Origin: Ignisphaera sp.
GTDB lineage: Archaea > Thermoproteota > Thermoprotei_A > Sulfolobales > Ignisphaeraceae
NCBI GenBank assembly: GCA_038831005.1
Contig: JAWBKZ010000004.1
Coordinates: forward strand, 62,001-126,000
Reading direction: 5' to 3'
DNA: 64,000 bases
The notes under the pieces are model-generated. The model was not told the DNA's origin, ran no database searches, and worked only from the letters and a program-made list of their open reading frames with translations. Below are positions 9,174-17,919 of this stretch, piece by piece; the first letter of the stretch is position 1, and each line of letters opens with the position of its first letter. Made by a program: the position numbers and the translations under genes.

Positions 9174-10016
9174 TTATAAGGTTAACTTCACATCTCTAGA
9201 TTTCTTTAGAATACTGAAAAGTTCATCAGATTTTGTCAAAGCTATGGAGATAGCTTCATCTAGCTCTTTCTCTGAAAGAGCTCCGAGACCCATTTTTTGT
9301 AATCCTACAATATTTTTCTCTTCATCAATAGCTATAGCGAGTCTATAAGTTGTTAACGATTCTTCTTCAGCAGTAGGATCCACGACTAAGGCTTCGCCTA
9401 TCTTACTTATAGTTACAGTTACAACATGTTTATTTATAGGCATACTACTGTGCTTCTTAGACTTATCTATCTTGACTAGACCTTGTACCTCATCAACTTC
9501 GTAATAAGGTATATAGGTATTCAATAAAGCTGCCATAGAAGCTAGCATAGAGGCATCAACTAAATTACCATCATAGTCAAGTATGTATATGTCGAGCCAT
9601 ATAATCCACACTTTCTTTCCAGGAATTATACATAGTTTATCGAGAGCTACCGCCCTAGACTCCCTCAACGACCTATCGATAATTCTGGCCAGCTCTATCG
9701 CATTCTCGTCTGGAGGACCTGGTTCAAATGAAGGTGAAGCTGCTGGGATGTATTCAGCATTTACTATTATAGCTCCCTCGTTAGGTGTATCTGGATAAGG
9801 TTGCCCTACCTCAAGTTTTACTCCAACAAGTACCTGTGTGTTCCCTAGTTTTACTAGTGCTGAACCTTCAGCTTTGGGTGAAATACCATATGTAATCTCA
9901 ATAGATCTATAGCTTGTTAAAGATCTTTTGTCTATGTGGAAGCCTCGCGATATAACACTTAGTATCGCACTATACTTTATTTTTGGAATTACAGGTTGTT
10001 CTGGTGTCTTAGACAT
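9174..10016 (-). CDS. rrp42: Exosome core subunit Rrp42
   Basis: Non-catalytic RNase PH-like subunit of the archaeal exosome, 280 aa. It forms the hexameric ring with Rrp41. Recognisable family segments are GFHIDKRSLTSYRSIEITYG, GSALVKLGNTQVLVGVKLEVG and EYIPAASPSFEPGPPDENAIELARIIDRSLRES. It lies 3 bp downstream of the Rrp41 stop, so the ring partners are made in tandem. Confidence 0.96.
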   Translation of the reverse strand: MSKTPEQPVIPKIKYSAILSVISRGFHIDKRSLTSYRSIEITYGISPKAEGSALVKLGNTQVLVGVKLEVGQPYPDTPNEGAIIVNAEYIPAASPSFEPGPPDENAIELARIIDRSLRESRAVALDKLCIIPGKKVWIIWLDIYILDYDGNLVDASMLASMAALLNTYIPYYEVDEVQGLVKIDKSKKHSSMPINKHVVTVTISKIGEALVVDPTAEEESLTTYRLAIAIDEEKNIVGLQKMGLGALSEKELDEAISIALTKSDELFSILKKSRDVKLTL

Positions 10017-10019
10017 AGA

Positions 10020-10745
10020 TCACTCACCTAATTCAATATACTTTTTCCTGAGAGCTTCTTTTTGAAGCTCATAGATTTTATTAATACCCTTTATAGCAAG
10101 CAATAAAGCTTCTCTGAATTCTGTAGCTGACAGAACTCCGTTCAATTGTATCATTGTTATTCTATTTAATGAAGGCATAATAGCTATAGGCATATCAGCC
10201 TCACCATACATATCTTCGAGCTCATTTAAGTCCAATACTATTACACCATCGATTTTGCCTACAGCTATTGCTGTAACTAAGTCAACTATAGGTATTCCAG
10301 CATCAGCTATCGCTAATGATGCAGCAGTTATCCCTGCGGTTCTCGTACCTCCATCAGCGTTTATGACCTCAATGAAGATATCTACGGCTGTTCGTGGATA
10401 ATAGCTCGATAATATTGCAGGTTCTAAAGCTTCTCTAATCACTTTCGATAATTCTATTTCTCTTCTGCTTGGTGCAGGACTTTTTCTTTCAGATGTCGAG
10501 AACGAAAGCATCCTGTACCTACATCTTATTATCGCTCTATCTGCAAGTTCCTCATGTCTTGGAACTACTTCTCTAGGTCCATAAACTGCTGCTAGTATTT
10601 TCGTATTTCCTAACTCGATGTAAGCGGAGCCATCAGCGTTTTTTAGTACCCCTACCTCAATTCTCAATGGACGTATTTCATCTGGTTTTCTACCATCAAT
10701 TCTATTTCCATCCTCACCTATTAACTTAGGTTTGTTCAACTTCAT
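10020..10745 (-). CDS. rrp41: Exosome catalytic subunit Rrp41
   Basis: Phosphorolytic RNase PH-type subunit of the exosome, degrading or tailing RNA 3' ends; 241 aa. Family motifs are [43 protein letters not shown] and the phosphate/active-site stretch [27 protein letters not shown]. The ADMPIA segment supplies the expected acidic residue. Its start overlaps the Rrp4 end by 20 nt; Rrp42 follows after 3 bp. Confidence 0.97.
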   Translation of the reverse strand: MKLNKPKLIGEDGNRIDGRKPDEIRPLRIEVGVLKNADGSAYIELGNTKILAAVYGPREVVPRHEELADRAIIRCRYRMLSFSTSERKSPAPSRREIELSKVIREALEPAILSSYYPRTAVDIFIEVINADGGTRTAGITAASLAIADAGIPIVDLVTAIAVGKIDGVIVLDLNELEDMYGEADMPIAIMPSLNRITMIQLNGVLSATEFREALLLAIKGINKIYELQKEALRKKYIELGE

Positions 10746-11478
10746 GTCTAATTAGACCTCTTTTCACTTTTTCCTCTATAATAAATGATCTTATTCTCTC
10801 GGTTAGTCCAGGTATATGTGCCTCTTGTTCGATCTTTTTTATTGCTAGTATAGCTATATACTCGTATTCTGGATCAGGACATTTGAGTAAAATCCTTCCA
10901 TTATTTCCAATAACTATATTGCATTTGGTTTGCTCTTCCAACATCATTAACATTGACTTTTTCTTACCTATGACTCTTGCAACTTTCGATGGTTCTATTT
11001 CAACCAGAGAACCTTCTATAACTTTACCTAAGTCTTTATCCTGAGTTGTTAGTATTGGGTTTCTAGATCTGTCAAATTGTGCTATTTTTGCTAGAATTAC
11101 ATCTCCTACATCTAAATACTTACGAATGTTGTCCGATGCAGGACTAAAAGACCTACCTAAGTAATCTGCTGCATTAAGAATGGCATAATATGGCGCATTA
11201 ATATCGATTATCCATGAAGATAGTGCTACATCTCTAACAATACCAATGATAATATCTTCTTCTTTTGGTAGATATCTGCCTTTCAATGGAATTAATCTAA
11301 TCTTCTTTTTATTTTCAGATTCCTCTATATCAAGTAATGAAATCACCGTAGTAATCAATCTATTATCTTCTTTATATAGGTAGTGGCCTTGCTCTATTTC
11401 TCCTTCAATAGCAATTATGTCCCCAGGTACAACTATGAAACGTTTTGATGAAATTTGAGACATTGAGCCTTTAGACAA
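10726..11478 (-). CDS. rrp4: Exosome RNA-binding cap subunit Rrp4
   Basis: Cap protein that feeds RNA into the Rrp41-Rrp42 ring, 250 aa. The N-terminal domain contains [13 protein letters not shown], the central S1 domain runs from about 70 to 150 ([45 protein letters not shown]) and a KH domain follows ([33 protein letters not shown]). The start may be MSKGSMSQ or the internal MSQ a few codons later. The gene overlaps SBDS by 8 nt and Rrp41 by 20 nt. Confidence 0.96.
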   Translation of the reverse strand: MSKGSMSQISSKRFIVVPGDIIAIEGEIEQGHYLYKEDNRLITTVISLLDIEESENKKKIRLIPLKGRYLPKEEDIIIGIVRDVALSSWIIDINAPYYAILNAADYLGRSFSPASDNIRKYLDVGDVILAKIAQFDRSRNPILTTQDKDLGKVIEGSLVEIEPSKVARVIGKKKSMLMMLEEQTKCNIVIGNNGRILLKCPDPEYEYIAILAIKKIEQEAHIPGLTERIRSFIIEEKVKRGLIRHEVEQT

Positions 11479-12169
11479 TAGTTACCACCTTAATATTTGC
11501 AGATCCTTTTGTCAACCTATTTATTTGATCTATTACTTCATTCTGCATACCGGCTGGTATTTCCATTTCAACGGATAGTGATCCATCTTGTAGCCATACA
11601 GATTTCTTTACTTCTCCAAGTTTCATTATCTGACCCACTACCTTATTAGCATACTCGGTTGGTATAGTTACACCTATTAAGGCTTTGGCTATTCTTATGG
11701 GTAATACTTTTGATATTGCCTTAACTATGTTTGGAACTTGTTCTTCAATGGATTTGTATAAATCTATAGCAACTTTAACCTCTTCCAGAGCCTTTTCAAT
11801 TCTAGAAGGTGGTATTGGTGTCTTGGTTTTTGGATCTATTGCGGATTTCGATATATGGTACACTATTTGTTTCTTCTTCATTTCAATCATTTGTTTTCTT
11901 TGTTCTGAAGTAAGTTGTAGCTCTCCCTCTTTCAAAATCCTCTCTGAAATTTTATATACATCAGTTGTATCAAAGGTTTTTACGAGTTCTTCAGGAGATG
12001 CTTTAAGCCCTTTTCTAACATCTTTATATACGTAATCACTAATGACTATGTCCGTTATCGGTATACTTTTACCTTCTCTAAACAGGTAAGCTTTCACCGG
12101 ATCAACTAATATCTCGAATTTCTCTCCTTTCACATTCAACCTGGCAATAACATATTCTTTTTTGCTCAA
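11471..12169 (-). CDS. sdo1: Ribosome maturation protein SBDS/Sdo1
   Basis: Archaeal ortholog of the Shwachman-Bodian-Diamond protein, 232 aa, which with EF-2-like GTPases releases anti-association factor aIF6 from the large subunit. The three-domain layout is visible: FYSH domain ([28 protein letters not shown]), a helical middle ([43 protein letters not shown] is the usual block) and a C-terminal ferredoxin-like domain ([21 protein letters not shown]). It overlaps psmA by 4 nt and Rrp4 by 8 nt. Confidence 0.97.
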   Translation of the reverse strand: MSKKEYVIARLNVKGEKFEILVDPVKAYLFREGKSIPITDIVISDYVYKDVRKGLKASPEELVKTFDTTDVYKISERILKEGELQLTSEQRKQMIEMKKKQIVYHISKSAIDPKTKTPIPPSRIEKALEEVKVAIDLYKSIEEQVPNIVKAISKVLPIRIAKALIGVTIPTEYANKVVGQIMKLGEVKKSVWLQDGSLSVEMEIPAGMQNEVIDQINRLTKGSANIKVVTIV

Positions 12170-12897
12170 ACATTGACACCTGCTTTTTCAAGCAGCATTC
12201 CTATCTCCTCTGAAGTAAGTTTTCTAAATGTTTTAGTATCTATATCTGTATAACCTATCTCAACTTTATCTATGGTTAATGGCTCTTGGAGAGCCGCCCT
12301 TAGAGCTCTTAGACCCAGGATAATTATTTCATCCATAGATAGCTTCGTGTGATAGTATTTTTCGATATAGCTGAGAGCCGTTTGTTCCCCTGCTCCTGCA
12401 ACTGTAGCATAGTATTTAAAGTATAGCCCACTAGGTTCCGTCTTTATTAACTCTACATCACCTCTATCAATACCTCCAAATATAATTGATACTCCAAATG
12501 GTCTTACGCCCCCTTGTTGTGTGTAAAGCTGTTTTATATCACATATGGTTCTTGCAAGTAATTCAATATCTATAGCTTCGTCAAATGTGAGTCTGTGTCT
12601 TACAGCAATCAATCTTGCATAATCTATCAGTACTCTACCATCATGACCTAACCCAGAGAATGTAGCACCCACGTGAGTATCAACTATGAATACCTTTTCA
12701 AGATCTAGAACATCGTGCAAAGGTGCTACCTTTCTTTTTTCAGCAATAAGCACAACTCCGTGCTCTGATTTTATACCAAGTGAGGTCCAGCCTCTCCTGA
12801 CAGCTTCAGCAGCATATTCGACCTGGTATAGCTTGCCATCTGGTGAAAATATTGTTAAAGCTCTATCATACCCCATTGCGGCAGGCATGAATGACAT
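12166..12897 (-). CDS. psmA: Proteasome alpha subunit
   Basis: Outer-ring subunit of the 20S proteasome, 243 aa from the chosen ATG. The N-terminus [25 protein letters not shown] is the alpha-subunit signature forming the gate and H0 helix; SALR-like [24 protein letters not shown] closes the protein. The open frame begins at a GTG at 12906, but that codon lies inside the purine-rich AGAAGGTG stretch, which makes a better ribosome-binding site for the ATG at 12897 ([11 protein letters not shown]). It is the first gene of the proteasome-exosome superoperon. Confidence 0.96.
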   Translation of the reverse strand: MSFMPAAMGYDRALTIFSPDGKLYQVEYAAEAVRRGWTSLGIKSEHGVVLIAEKRKVAPLHDVLDLEKVFIVDTHVGATFSGLGHDGRVLIDYARLIAVRHRLTFDEAIDIELLARTICDIKQLYTQQGGVRPFGVSIIFGGIDRGDVELIKTEPSGLYFKYYATVAGAGEQTALSYIEKYYHTKLSMDEIIILGLRALRAALQEPLTIDKVEIGYTDIDTKTFRKLTSEEIGMLLEKAGVNV

Positions 12898-12983
12898 GAA
12901 CTTCACACCTTCTGAGACTTACCATAATGTCTAACACAGTAAAAAGCAGTATTGAACTTAAGAATTTTGTTGAGGAAATGAAT

Positions 12984-13043
12984 TATCAGCGGGTAGTCTT
13001 CACCAAATCATTATTGTCATATTAGCCGAGGGACTCATCATTT
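12984..13043 (-). ncRNA. Candidate C/D box sRNA upstream of psmA
   Basis: On the minus strand a perfect C box ATGATGA (13035-13041) is followed by a GC-rich guide (GTCCCTCGGCTAAT), a D'-like ATGA, a C'-like ATGATTT, a second guide (GGTGAAGACTACCCG) and a perfect D box CTGA (12986-12989). The minus-strand TATA box at 13067-13074 predicts transcription starting at about 13043, right at the C box. The internal D' and C' boxes are imperfect and the guides are somewhat long, so this could instead be the psmA operon leader. Confidence 0.45.
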
Positions 13044-13066
13044 TAAGACTAATACTTTTTTAGCTA

Positions 13067-13074
13067 TTTATAAA
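13067..13074. promoter_or_regulatory. Palindromic TATA box, TTTATAAA
   Basis: TTTATAAA reads the same on both strands. On the minus strand it predicts a start near 13043, matching the candidate sRNA and psmA leader. On the plus strand it would start a transcript near 13096, about 110 nt before the Orc1/Cdc6 start codon. It lies in the divergent spacer between psmA and cdc6. Confidence 0.5.
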
Positions 13075-13207
13075 CTTTTGTTATAAGGAGAGCTAATATT
13101 TAGAGTAATTAAATAAGAAGAGTGAAAGTTTCGGCCGAGTTCGTAACGTTTTTAGCTAGGTTAGCAAAGTACAGAATTAAGGTGCTTAGAATAGTGGGTA
13201 TAAGTAT

Positions 13208-14443
13208 ATGAATAGTAATGATGTTATAGTAAGTGTTTTCAAGAAAATTAGTGTCTTTAAGAATATAGAGACCTTGTATCCTGAATATATTCCTGAAAAT
13301 CTACCTCGTAGAGAGATCCAACTAAGGCAACTTGCTGAAATTTTTAAACCTATGATGATATCTCCCGGAGGTGTATTCGTAAGGACAATGATAGTAGGGG
13401 GAGTAGGTGTAGGTAAGACAGCCATGGCAAAAGTTTTTGGTAGAGAAATCAGGAAATTTGCATCAGAAAGAGGATTCGACTTACGCTATGTTCATATTAA
13501 TTGTCATAGAGATAGAACTTTATACGAAGTGGTTTCTGAAATAATTAGGCAAATAGGTGCGCCAATACCAATAAGAGGTCTATCACCAAGAGAAATGATG
13601 CTAGCGCTTTTGAATTATATAGAGAAGCATGATATCTATCTTCTCGTTACTTTAGATGAATTTGATTACTTTATATCAACAGAAGGTAATGATGCTGTGT
13701 ATTTTTTAATAAGGGTATATGACGAATATTCTGATACTAAAAAAAGGATAAACTATATATTCATTTCACGGAATATATCATCATTAAGCAAGTTAGATCC
13801 TACAACGGAAAGCTACATACTTAGACACATGGTTAAGCTGGATCCCTACACGTCTGGTGAACTTTTTGATATACTGAGTTACAGAAGAGATTTAGCGTTC
13901 TATGAAGGAACAATAGACGATGAATTGTTGAAATTCATAGCCGATAGCAAAGGTGTTGATAAAGGTGGTGAAGGTAATGCGAGATCTGCTCTTGAAGCAT
14001 TATTGTTGGCAGGGCAAGCAGCTGATCATGAAGGTGTTCAGAAAGTTACCATAGAACATGTAAGAAAAGCTTTAGGCATTGTTCACTCAGAAATTGTACG
14101 CATCTCAGATGATATAAACTTTCTACAACTTCATGAACTTTTATTATTAAAGGCAATCATAAGGAGCCTAAAGAAGAAGAAGACAGTCTTTGTTAAAATC
14201 GGTGAGGTTGAAGATGAATATAGCTACATATGCCAATTATTTGGTGTTAAACCTCGCAGACATACACAAGTTTATGAATATGTTAATACTCTTAAACATA
14301 TGGGAATAATTGAAGCTAAAGTTTCTAGCAAGGGTTTCAGGGGACGAACAACACTAATATCGATAGCCGTTCCATTAAATGAACTTGAAATGAAAGTTGA
14401 TGAAGCCATCAATACAAAGAAAGAACTTGCGGATACTTCTTAA
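13208..14443 (+). CDS. cdc6: Orc1/Cdc6 replication initiator
   Basis: Archaeal origin-recognition and MCM-loading AAA+ ATPase, 411 aa. The AAA+ domain has Walker A GGVGVGKT (64-71), Walker B LLVTLDEFDYF and sensor-1 region INYIFISRN; the N-terminal YIPENLPRREIQ is typical of the family. The C-terminal 110 residues form a winged helix (YICQLFGVKPRRHTQVYEYVNTLKHMGII). It opens a replication cluster with RFC, GINS and MCM. Archaeal origins usually sit next to such a gene, but I see no clear origin recognition box repeats in the 300-bp spacer upstream. Confidence 0.95.
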   Translation: MNSNDVIVSVFKKISVFKNIETLYPEYIPENLPRREIQLRQLAEIFKPMMISPGGVFVRTMIVGGVGVGKTAMAKVFGREIRKFASERGFDLRYVHINCHRDRTLYEVVSEIIRQIGAPIPIRGLSPREMMLALLNYIEKHDIYLLVTLDEFDYFISTEGNDAVYFLIRVYDEYSDTKKRINYIFISRNISSLSKLDPTTESYILRHMVKLDPYTSGELFDILSYRRDLAFYEGTIDDELLKFIADSKGVDKGGEGNARSALEALLLAGQAADHEGVQKVTIEHVRKALGIVHSEIVRISDDINFLQLHELLLLKAIIRSLKKKKTVFVKIGEVEDEYSYICQLFGVKPRRHTQVYEYVNTLKHMGIIEAKVSSKGFRGRTTLISIAVPLNELEMKVDEAINTKKELADTS

Positions 14444-14494
14444 TCATACTACTCCTTCCTTTTAAATATTCTTTACCAATAATGGGGCAAATAG

Positions 14495-14818
14495 ATGAAA
14501 ATGTTTATTGATGAATTAACCCATTATAATATGTTGAAAAATAGGGTTTCAATTGTTGGAAAACCCTGTATATGGGCTGTATTATCCGTGCTTATAGAAA
14601 CAGAAAACAACACACTTAATATTACAGCACTAATATCTAAATTGAACAGCAATTATACCACTATATCTAAATGTATAGATCATATGAAAAGACTTCAGCT
14701 TATTGAGGAAATAAAAATAGGGAAACTAAGGCTAATAAGGCTGACAAATAATGATATGGCAAAGCTTATGATTAATATTATAAAAAGTCTTGATGAACTT
14801 TCAACTATTTCTTCGTAA
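14495..14818 (+). CDS. Small winged-helix DNA-binding protein
   Basis: A 107-aa protein with a predicted winged helix-turn-helix: CIWAVLSVLIETENNTLNITALISKLNSNYTTISKCIDHMKRLQLIEEIKIGKLRLIRLT fits helix, recognition helix and wing of MarR/ArsR-like regulators. The last helix (MAKLMINIIKSLDEL) may serve dimerisation. It follows cdc6 by about 50 bp and overlaps the end of the convergent RFC large-subunit gene by 14 bp. The regulated genes are unknown; a role beside the replication genes is only suggested by position. Confidence 0.7.
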   Translation: MKMFIDELTHYNMLKNRVSIVGKPCIWAVLSVLIETENNTLNITALISKLNSNYTTISKCIDHMKRLQLIEEIKIGKLRLIRLTNNDMAKLMINIIKSLDELSTISS

Positions 14819-16196
14819 ATGATAGAAGATCTCTTGAGATTTTTTCTGACTTTTTTGTTTTTTCTTCATCATTTCTCTGCTTCTTATTATTTAATTCGCT
14901 TAATGATCCGTTCTCTATTTTCTTCTTGATTTGACGATACTGCTCTAACACTTGTTGTTTATATGGCCCTGCTAGAAACTCTATGATTTTTTCTGAAAAT
15001 CCCATACTATATGCTATTTTTGCTGCAAATAAAGTATTAGAAGCGAACATTGATCTTAGAAATGGTATTACTTCGTTTTTTGCTGTTGATATTGATATGT
15101 GCAATCTTATGGCTATAATTTTAGCTAGATCATCAAATATCTCGCGAACCTCCTTTAACTTAGATAGGAGTGTAATCCTTTGAGGAAAGGAGTATTTGGT
15201 CCATTTGTATTTGTCTTTAGGGTTGTTCTTAGCAGAAAAAGCTATACCAGCTGTCATTAAGTCTATAGCATATGAAAGTAGATCCCAATCGCCTGTTCTG
15301 ATAATCCTTCCCATATATACATCAGCTCTACTTAAAGCCTCATAAGCTCTTGAAAGATCTTCTGTATTCTGATACTGATAGGGGATATTCTCTTCAAGCC
15401 ATAATTTAAGTTGTTCATAATCAAGTTGTGACTGATTTAGTGCCATTTTGGCTTGCCATGAAAAGTTCGCAGAAAATATCATACGTAGTGTTTCAAAAGG
15501 GTCACGTTCCTTATCACGTGGTCTAAGCAGTAACTTAACCATATCAACAGTTATTCTGTTTTGACCTTCACCTACTGCTTGTAAATCATTTATTGCTGCA
15601 CGCATATCACCCTCAGATCTATCTACTATATAATCTAGTGCATCTTCTTCACATTCAAGACCCTCATTTACGCATATTTTTTGTAGAAACTTTTTCATAT
15701 CAGTTTTTGATAGTTTTTTGAATTGAATCATTTCACAATGTTCTCTTAGTTCCCTTAGTTTTGGATCCCAAGGATTATTAGCTATCATTATTATAGGAAT
15801 AGATGAAGATTCTATGAGAGCTTTTACTGCTTCGAGACCTCCTACATCATCTTTTACAGCTATACCGTCTATTTCGTCTAATAATACTAGCTTGTTTTTG
15901 TATCCTTTTAGTGACTTTGTCAAAGATGTTTTTGTAGCTATCTTTTCTATATCGGTTTTTCTTCTATTATCACTAGCATTTAGTTCAACTAATTCATATC
16001 CTAGATCATTGGCTATAGCTTCGATAAGCGATGTCTTTCCAACACCTGGAGGACCATATAATAGAAGAGCTTTTTTATCTACATTAGGCCATTTCTTTAT
16101 CCACTCCAAGATCTTCTTCTTAGCTTCATCCTGATCAACTACGTCATTAATGCTTTTAGGTCTGTACTTTATAGTCCAAGGAACCTTTCTATTCAT
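14805..16196 (-). CDS. rfcL: Replication factor C large subunit
   Basis: Large subunit of the clamp loader that places PCNA on primed DNA, 463 aa. It has PWTIKYRPKSINDVV at the start, Walker A LYGPPGVGKTS, Walker B LVLLDEIDGI and the sensor region IIMIANNPWDPKLRELR. The RFC collar follows, and the tail is Lys-rich and charged. The C-terminal end DLLSFTKK loosely resembles a PCNA-interacting peptide. It lies 16 bp downstream of the small-subunit gene. Confidence 0.96.
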   Translation of the reverse strand: MNRKVPWTIKYRPKSINDVVDQDEAKKKILEWIKKWPNVDKKALLLYGPPGVGKTSLIEAIANDLGYELVELNASDNRRKTDIEKIATKTSLTKSLKGYKNKLVLLDEIDGIAVKDDVGGLEAVKALIESSSIPIIMIANNPWDPKLRELREHCEMIQFKKLSKTDMKKFLQKICVNEGLECEEDALDYIVDRSEGDMRAAINDLQAVGEGQNRITVDMVKLLLRPRDKERDPFETLRMIFSANFSWQAKMALNQSQLDYEQLKLWLEENIPYQYQNTEDLSRAYEALSRADVYMGRIIRTGDWDLLSYAIDLMTAGIAFSAKNNPKDKYKWTKYSFPQRITLLSKLKEVREIFDDLAKIIAIRLHISISTAKNEVIPFLRSMFASNTLFAAKIAYSMGFSEKIIEFLAGPYKQQVLEQYRQIKKKIENGSLSELNNKKQRNDEEKTKKSEKISRDLLSFTKK

Positions 16197-16211
16197 ATTC
16201 CGTACCTATGT

Positions 16212-17198
16212 CTACCTTATGCTTGTTCTTTGACCTAAGAGTGCCATCCTAGCTAAAAGCGCTGTCAACTGTATTTCTTCATCAGAACCTTCTATTACCC
16301 TAAAATGTATTTCGCCGATAAAGTCTGCCAATGTTATCCTTACGTCTTCTGGTATCTTTAGATCAGCCGAAAATATCTCTCGGTGCATCTGTCTTAAAAC
16401 ATCATTACCGCTTAATCCGTAAATTATCATTAAATTCCTAAGTTTATCTCTAGCTTCTATAAATTTACCAGATAGAGCTAAATTTATGATATCCCTTATT
16501 TCTTTGGGATGTGCTAGTCCAACGACCTTGTATACCGATGATACTGTAACTTCACCTAATGCAACTGCACCTTGTAGAATATTTATTGCTTTTCTCATAT
16601 CACCTTCGCTAACTTCATATATAACCTCAAGACCGTCATCTTTACATGAAACATTTTCTTTGCTACATATCCATTTAAGTCTGTATACCACGTCCTCTTT
16701 CTTTAATGGCAAAAATCTGAAGGAAGCACATCGAGACTGTATCGGGTCTATTATCTTGGTAGGGTAGTTCGCTATGAGTATAAATCTCGTTGTTTCAACA
16801 TACATTTCCATAATTCTCCTCAAGGCTTGCTGTGCATCAGCTGTCATGTTATCAGCTTCATCAAGTATAACTATTTTGAATGGAATTTCTCCGGGAAGCC
16901 TGCTTCGTGCAAATTCTTTCACCTTACTTCTTATTACAGTAATCCCTCTTTCATCGCTTGCATTTAGTTCTAACACATATTTTCGCCATTCATCACCATA
17001 GAGGTCGTGAGCTAATGCTAATGCTGCTGTAGTCTTTCCCGTTCCTGGAGGACCAGCAAAAAGGAGATGCGGCATATTTCTTTCTTCAACGAATTTCAGT
17101 AGTCTTCTGACAACTTCTTCTTGATTCACTATATCTCTTAATGATCTAGGTCTATATTTTTCAACCCATAAAAGTTCTTCTAATGTTTTTTGACTCAT
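16212..17198 (-). CDS. rfcS: Replication factor C small subunit
   Basis: Small clamp-loader subunit, 328 aa; four copies plus one large subunit make archaeal RFC. Motifs: WVEKYRPRSLRDIVNQEEV, Walker A FAGPPGTGKTT, Walker B IVILDEADNMT, the SRC motif in DPIQSRCASFRFLPL, and GDMRKAINILQ in the sensor-2 region. No intein is present, unlike several other archaea. It is transcribed divergently from gins23 and just upstream of rfcL. Confidence 0.97.
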   Translation of the reverse strand: MSQKTLEELLWVEKYRPRSLRDIVNQEEVVRRLLKFVEERNMPHLLFAGPPGTGKTTAALALAHDLYGDEWRKYVLELNASDERGITVIRSKVKEFARSRLPGEIPFKIVILDEADNMTADAQQALRRIMEMYVETTRFILIANYPTKIIDPIQSRCASFRFLPLKKEDVVYRLKWICSKENVSCKDDGLEVIYEVSEGDMRKAINILQGAVALGEVTVSSVYKVVGLAHPKEIRDIINLALSGKFIEARDKLRNLMIIYGLSGNDVLRQMHREIFSADLKIPEDVRITLADFIGEIHFRVIEGSDEEIQLTALLARMALLGQRTSIR

Positions 17199-17385
17199 TT
17201 GATTTTTCCCTCATCCACTACACTATATTATTCTTGACTGCTTCAAAAAGTAATAATCTTTTAGATTTAAACATAAAACGTTAAAAAGTTTCAAATATCT
17301 AATCAAATTGACCTAGATACGAGATAGCTAACTGCATTTAAACTGTTAAAGCTTACAAACCTTACTGTGAGAAGGAGACAGCAAA

Positions 17386-17919
17386 ATGATACTGAGATTA
17401 TTGAAGTTAATGTATGAATTGCAACCTGTAAAAACTACAATGCTAAAGAGCTGCAAAAAAATTCCGGTAATTGATAGCTCGTTACAAAAAGGGTCTCAAG
17501 TACCACTTCCAAGAGTGTTAGCAAAGATCTTAGAAAACAACGGATTAGCCGAAATAACTGAAGGTATAATGTCACAACAAGACTTGGCAAGAGCTAGATT
17601 CTCGCATATGCAGCAAAAAGGTTCATTGCTAAAAATAGATGATTTCTTCTATGTAAAGGCTAAGGAAAGCATAAGAATGATTATGGCTAAGGCAAAGACA
17701 GAGGGCGATATAGTTACACTAAGAACTTCAGAAAAGATGCGCGAAGATTTTACAGATATAGCTAATGTAAGGCTCTCGGGAATACTTAGAGCGTTACAAT
17801 TAGGTGGAATAGATATTATTGAAAAGAACTGTACCATAGAAGAGAAAATACTTATAAATATTATACATAATATCTATAAACAATGGATTAAAGAGTTCGT
17901 AGAACTTAATGATAGGTGA
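17386..17919 (+). CDS. gins23: GINS complex subunit (Gins23-like)
   Basis: Subunit of the archaeal GINS complex, part of the CMG-like replicative helicase with MCM and GAN/RecJ; 177 aa. The KGSQVPLPRVLAKILENNGLAEI segment corresponds to the small B-domain strands placed N-terminally in the Psf2/3-like class, followed by a helical A domain (RARFSHMQQKGSLLKIDDFFYVKAKESIRMI...ADIANVRLSGIL). The ribosome-binding GAGAAGGAGA precedes the ATG. It overlaps mcm by 4 nt (GTGA); this gins23-mcm pair is known from Sulfolobus. Assignment to Gins23 rather than Gins15 rests on that context. Confidence 0.85.
   Translation: MILRLLKLMYELQPVKTTMLKSCKKIPVIDSSLQKGSQVPLPRVLAKILENNGLAEITEGIMSQQDLARARFSHMQQKGSLLKIDDFFYVKAKESIRMIMAKAKTEGDIVTLRTSEKMREDFTDIANVRLSGILRALQLGGIDIIEKNCTIEEKILINIIHNIYKQWIKEFVELNDR

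Noticed and set aside
12907-13207. Possible replication origin next to cdc6, because of two CCGAG motifs and AT-rich DNA.
   Set aside because: The two short motifs are not an origin recognition box pair; no G-tract plus dyad arrangement is present.
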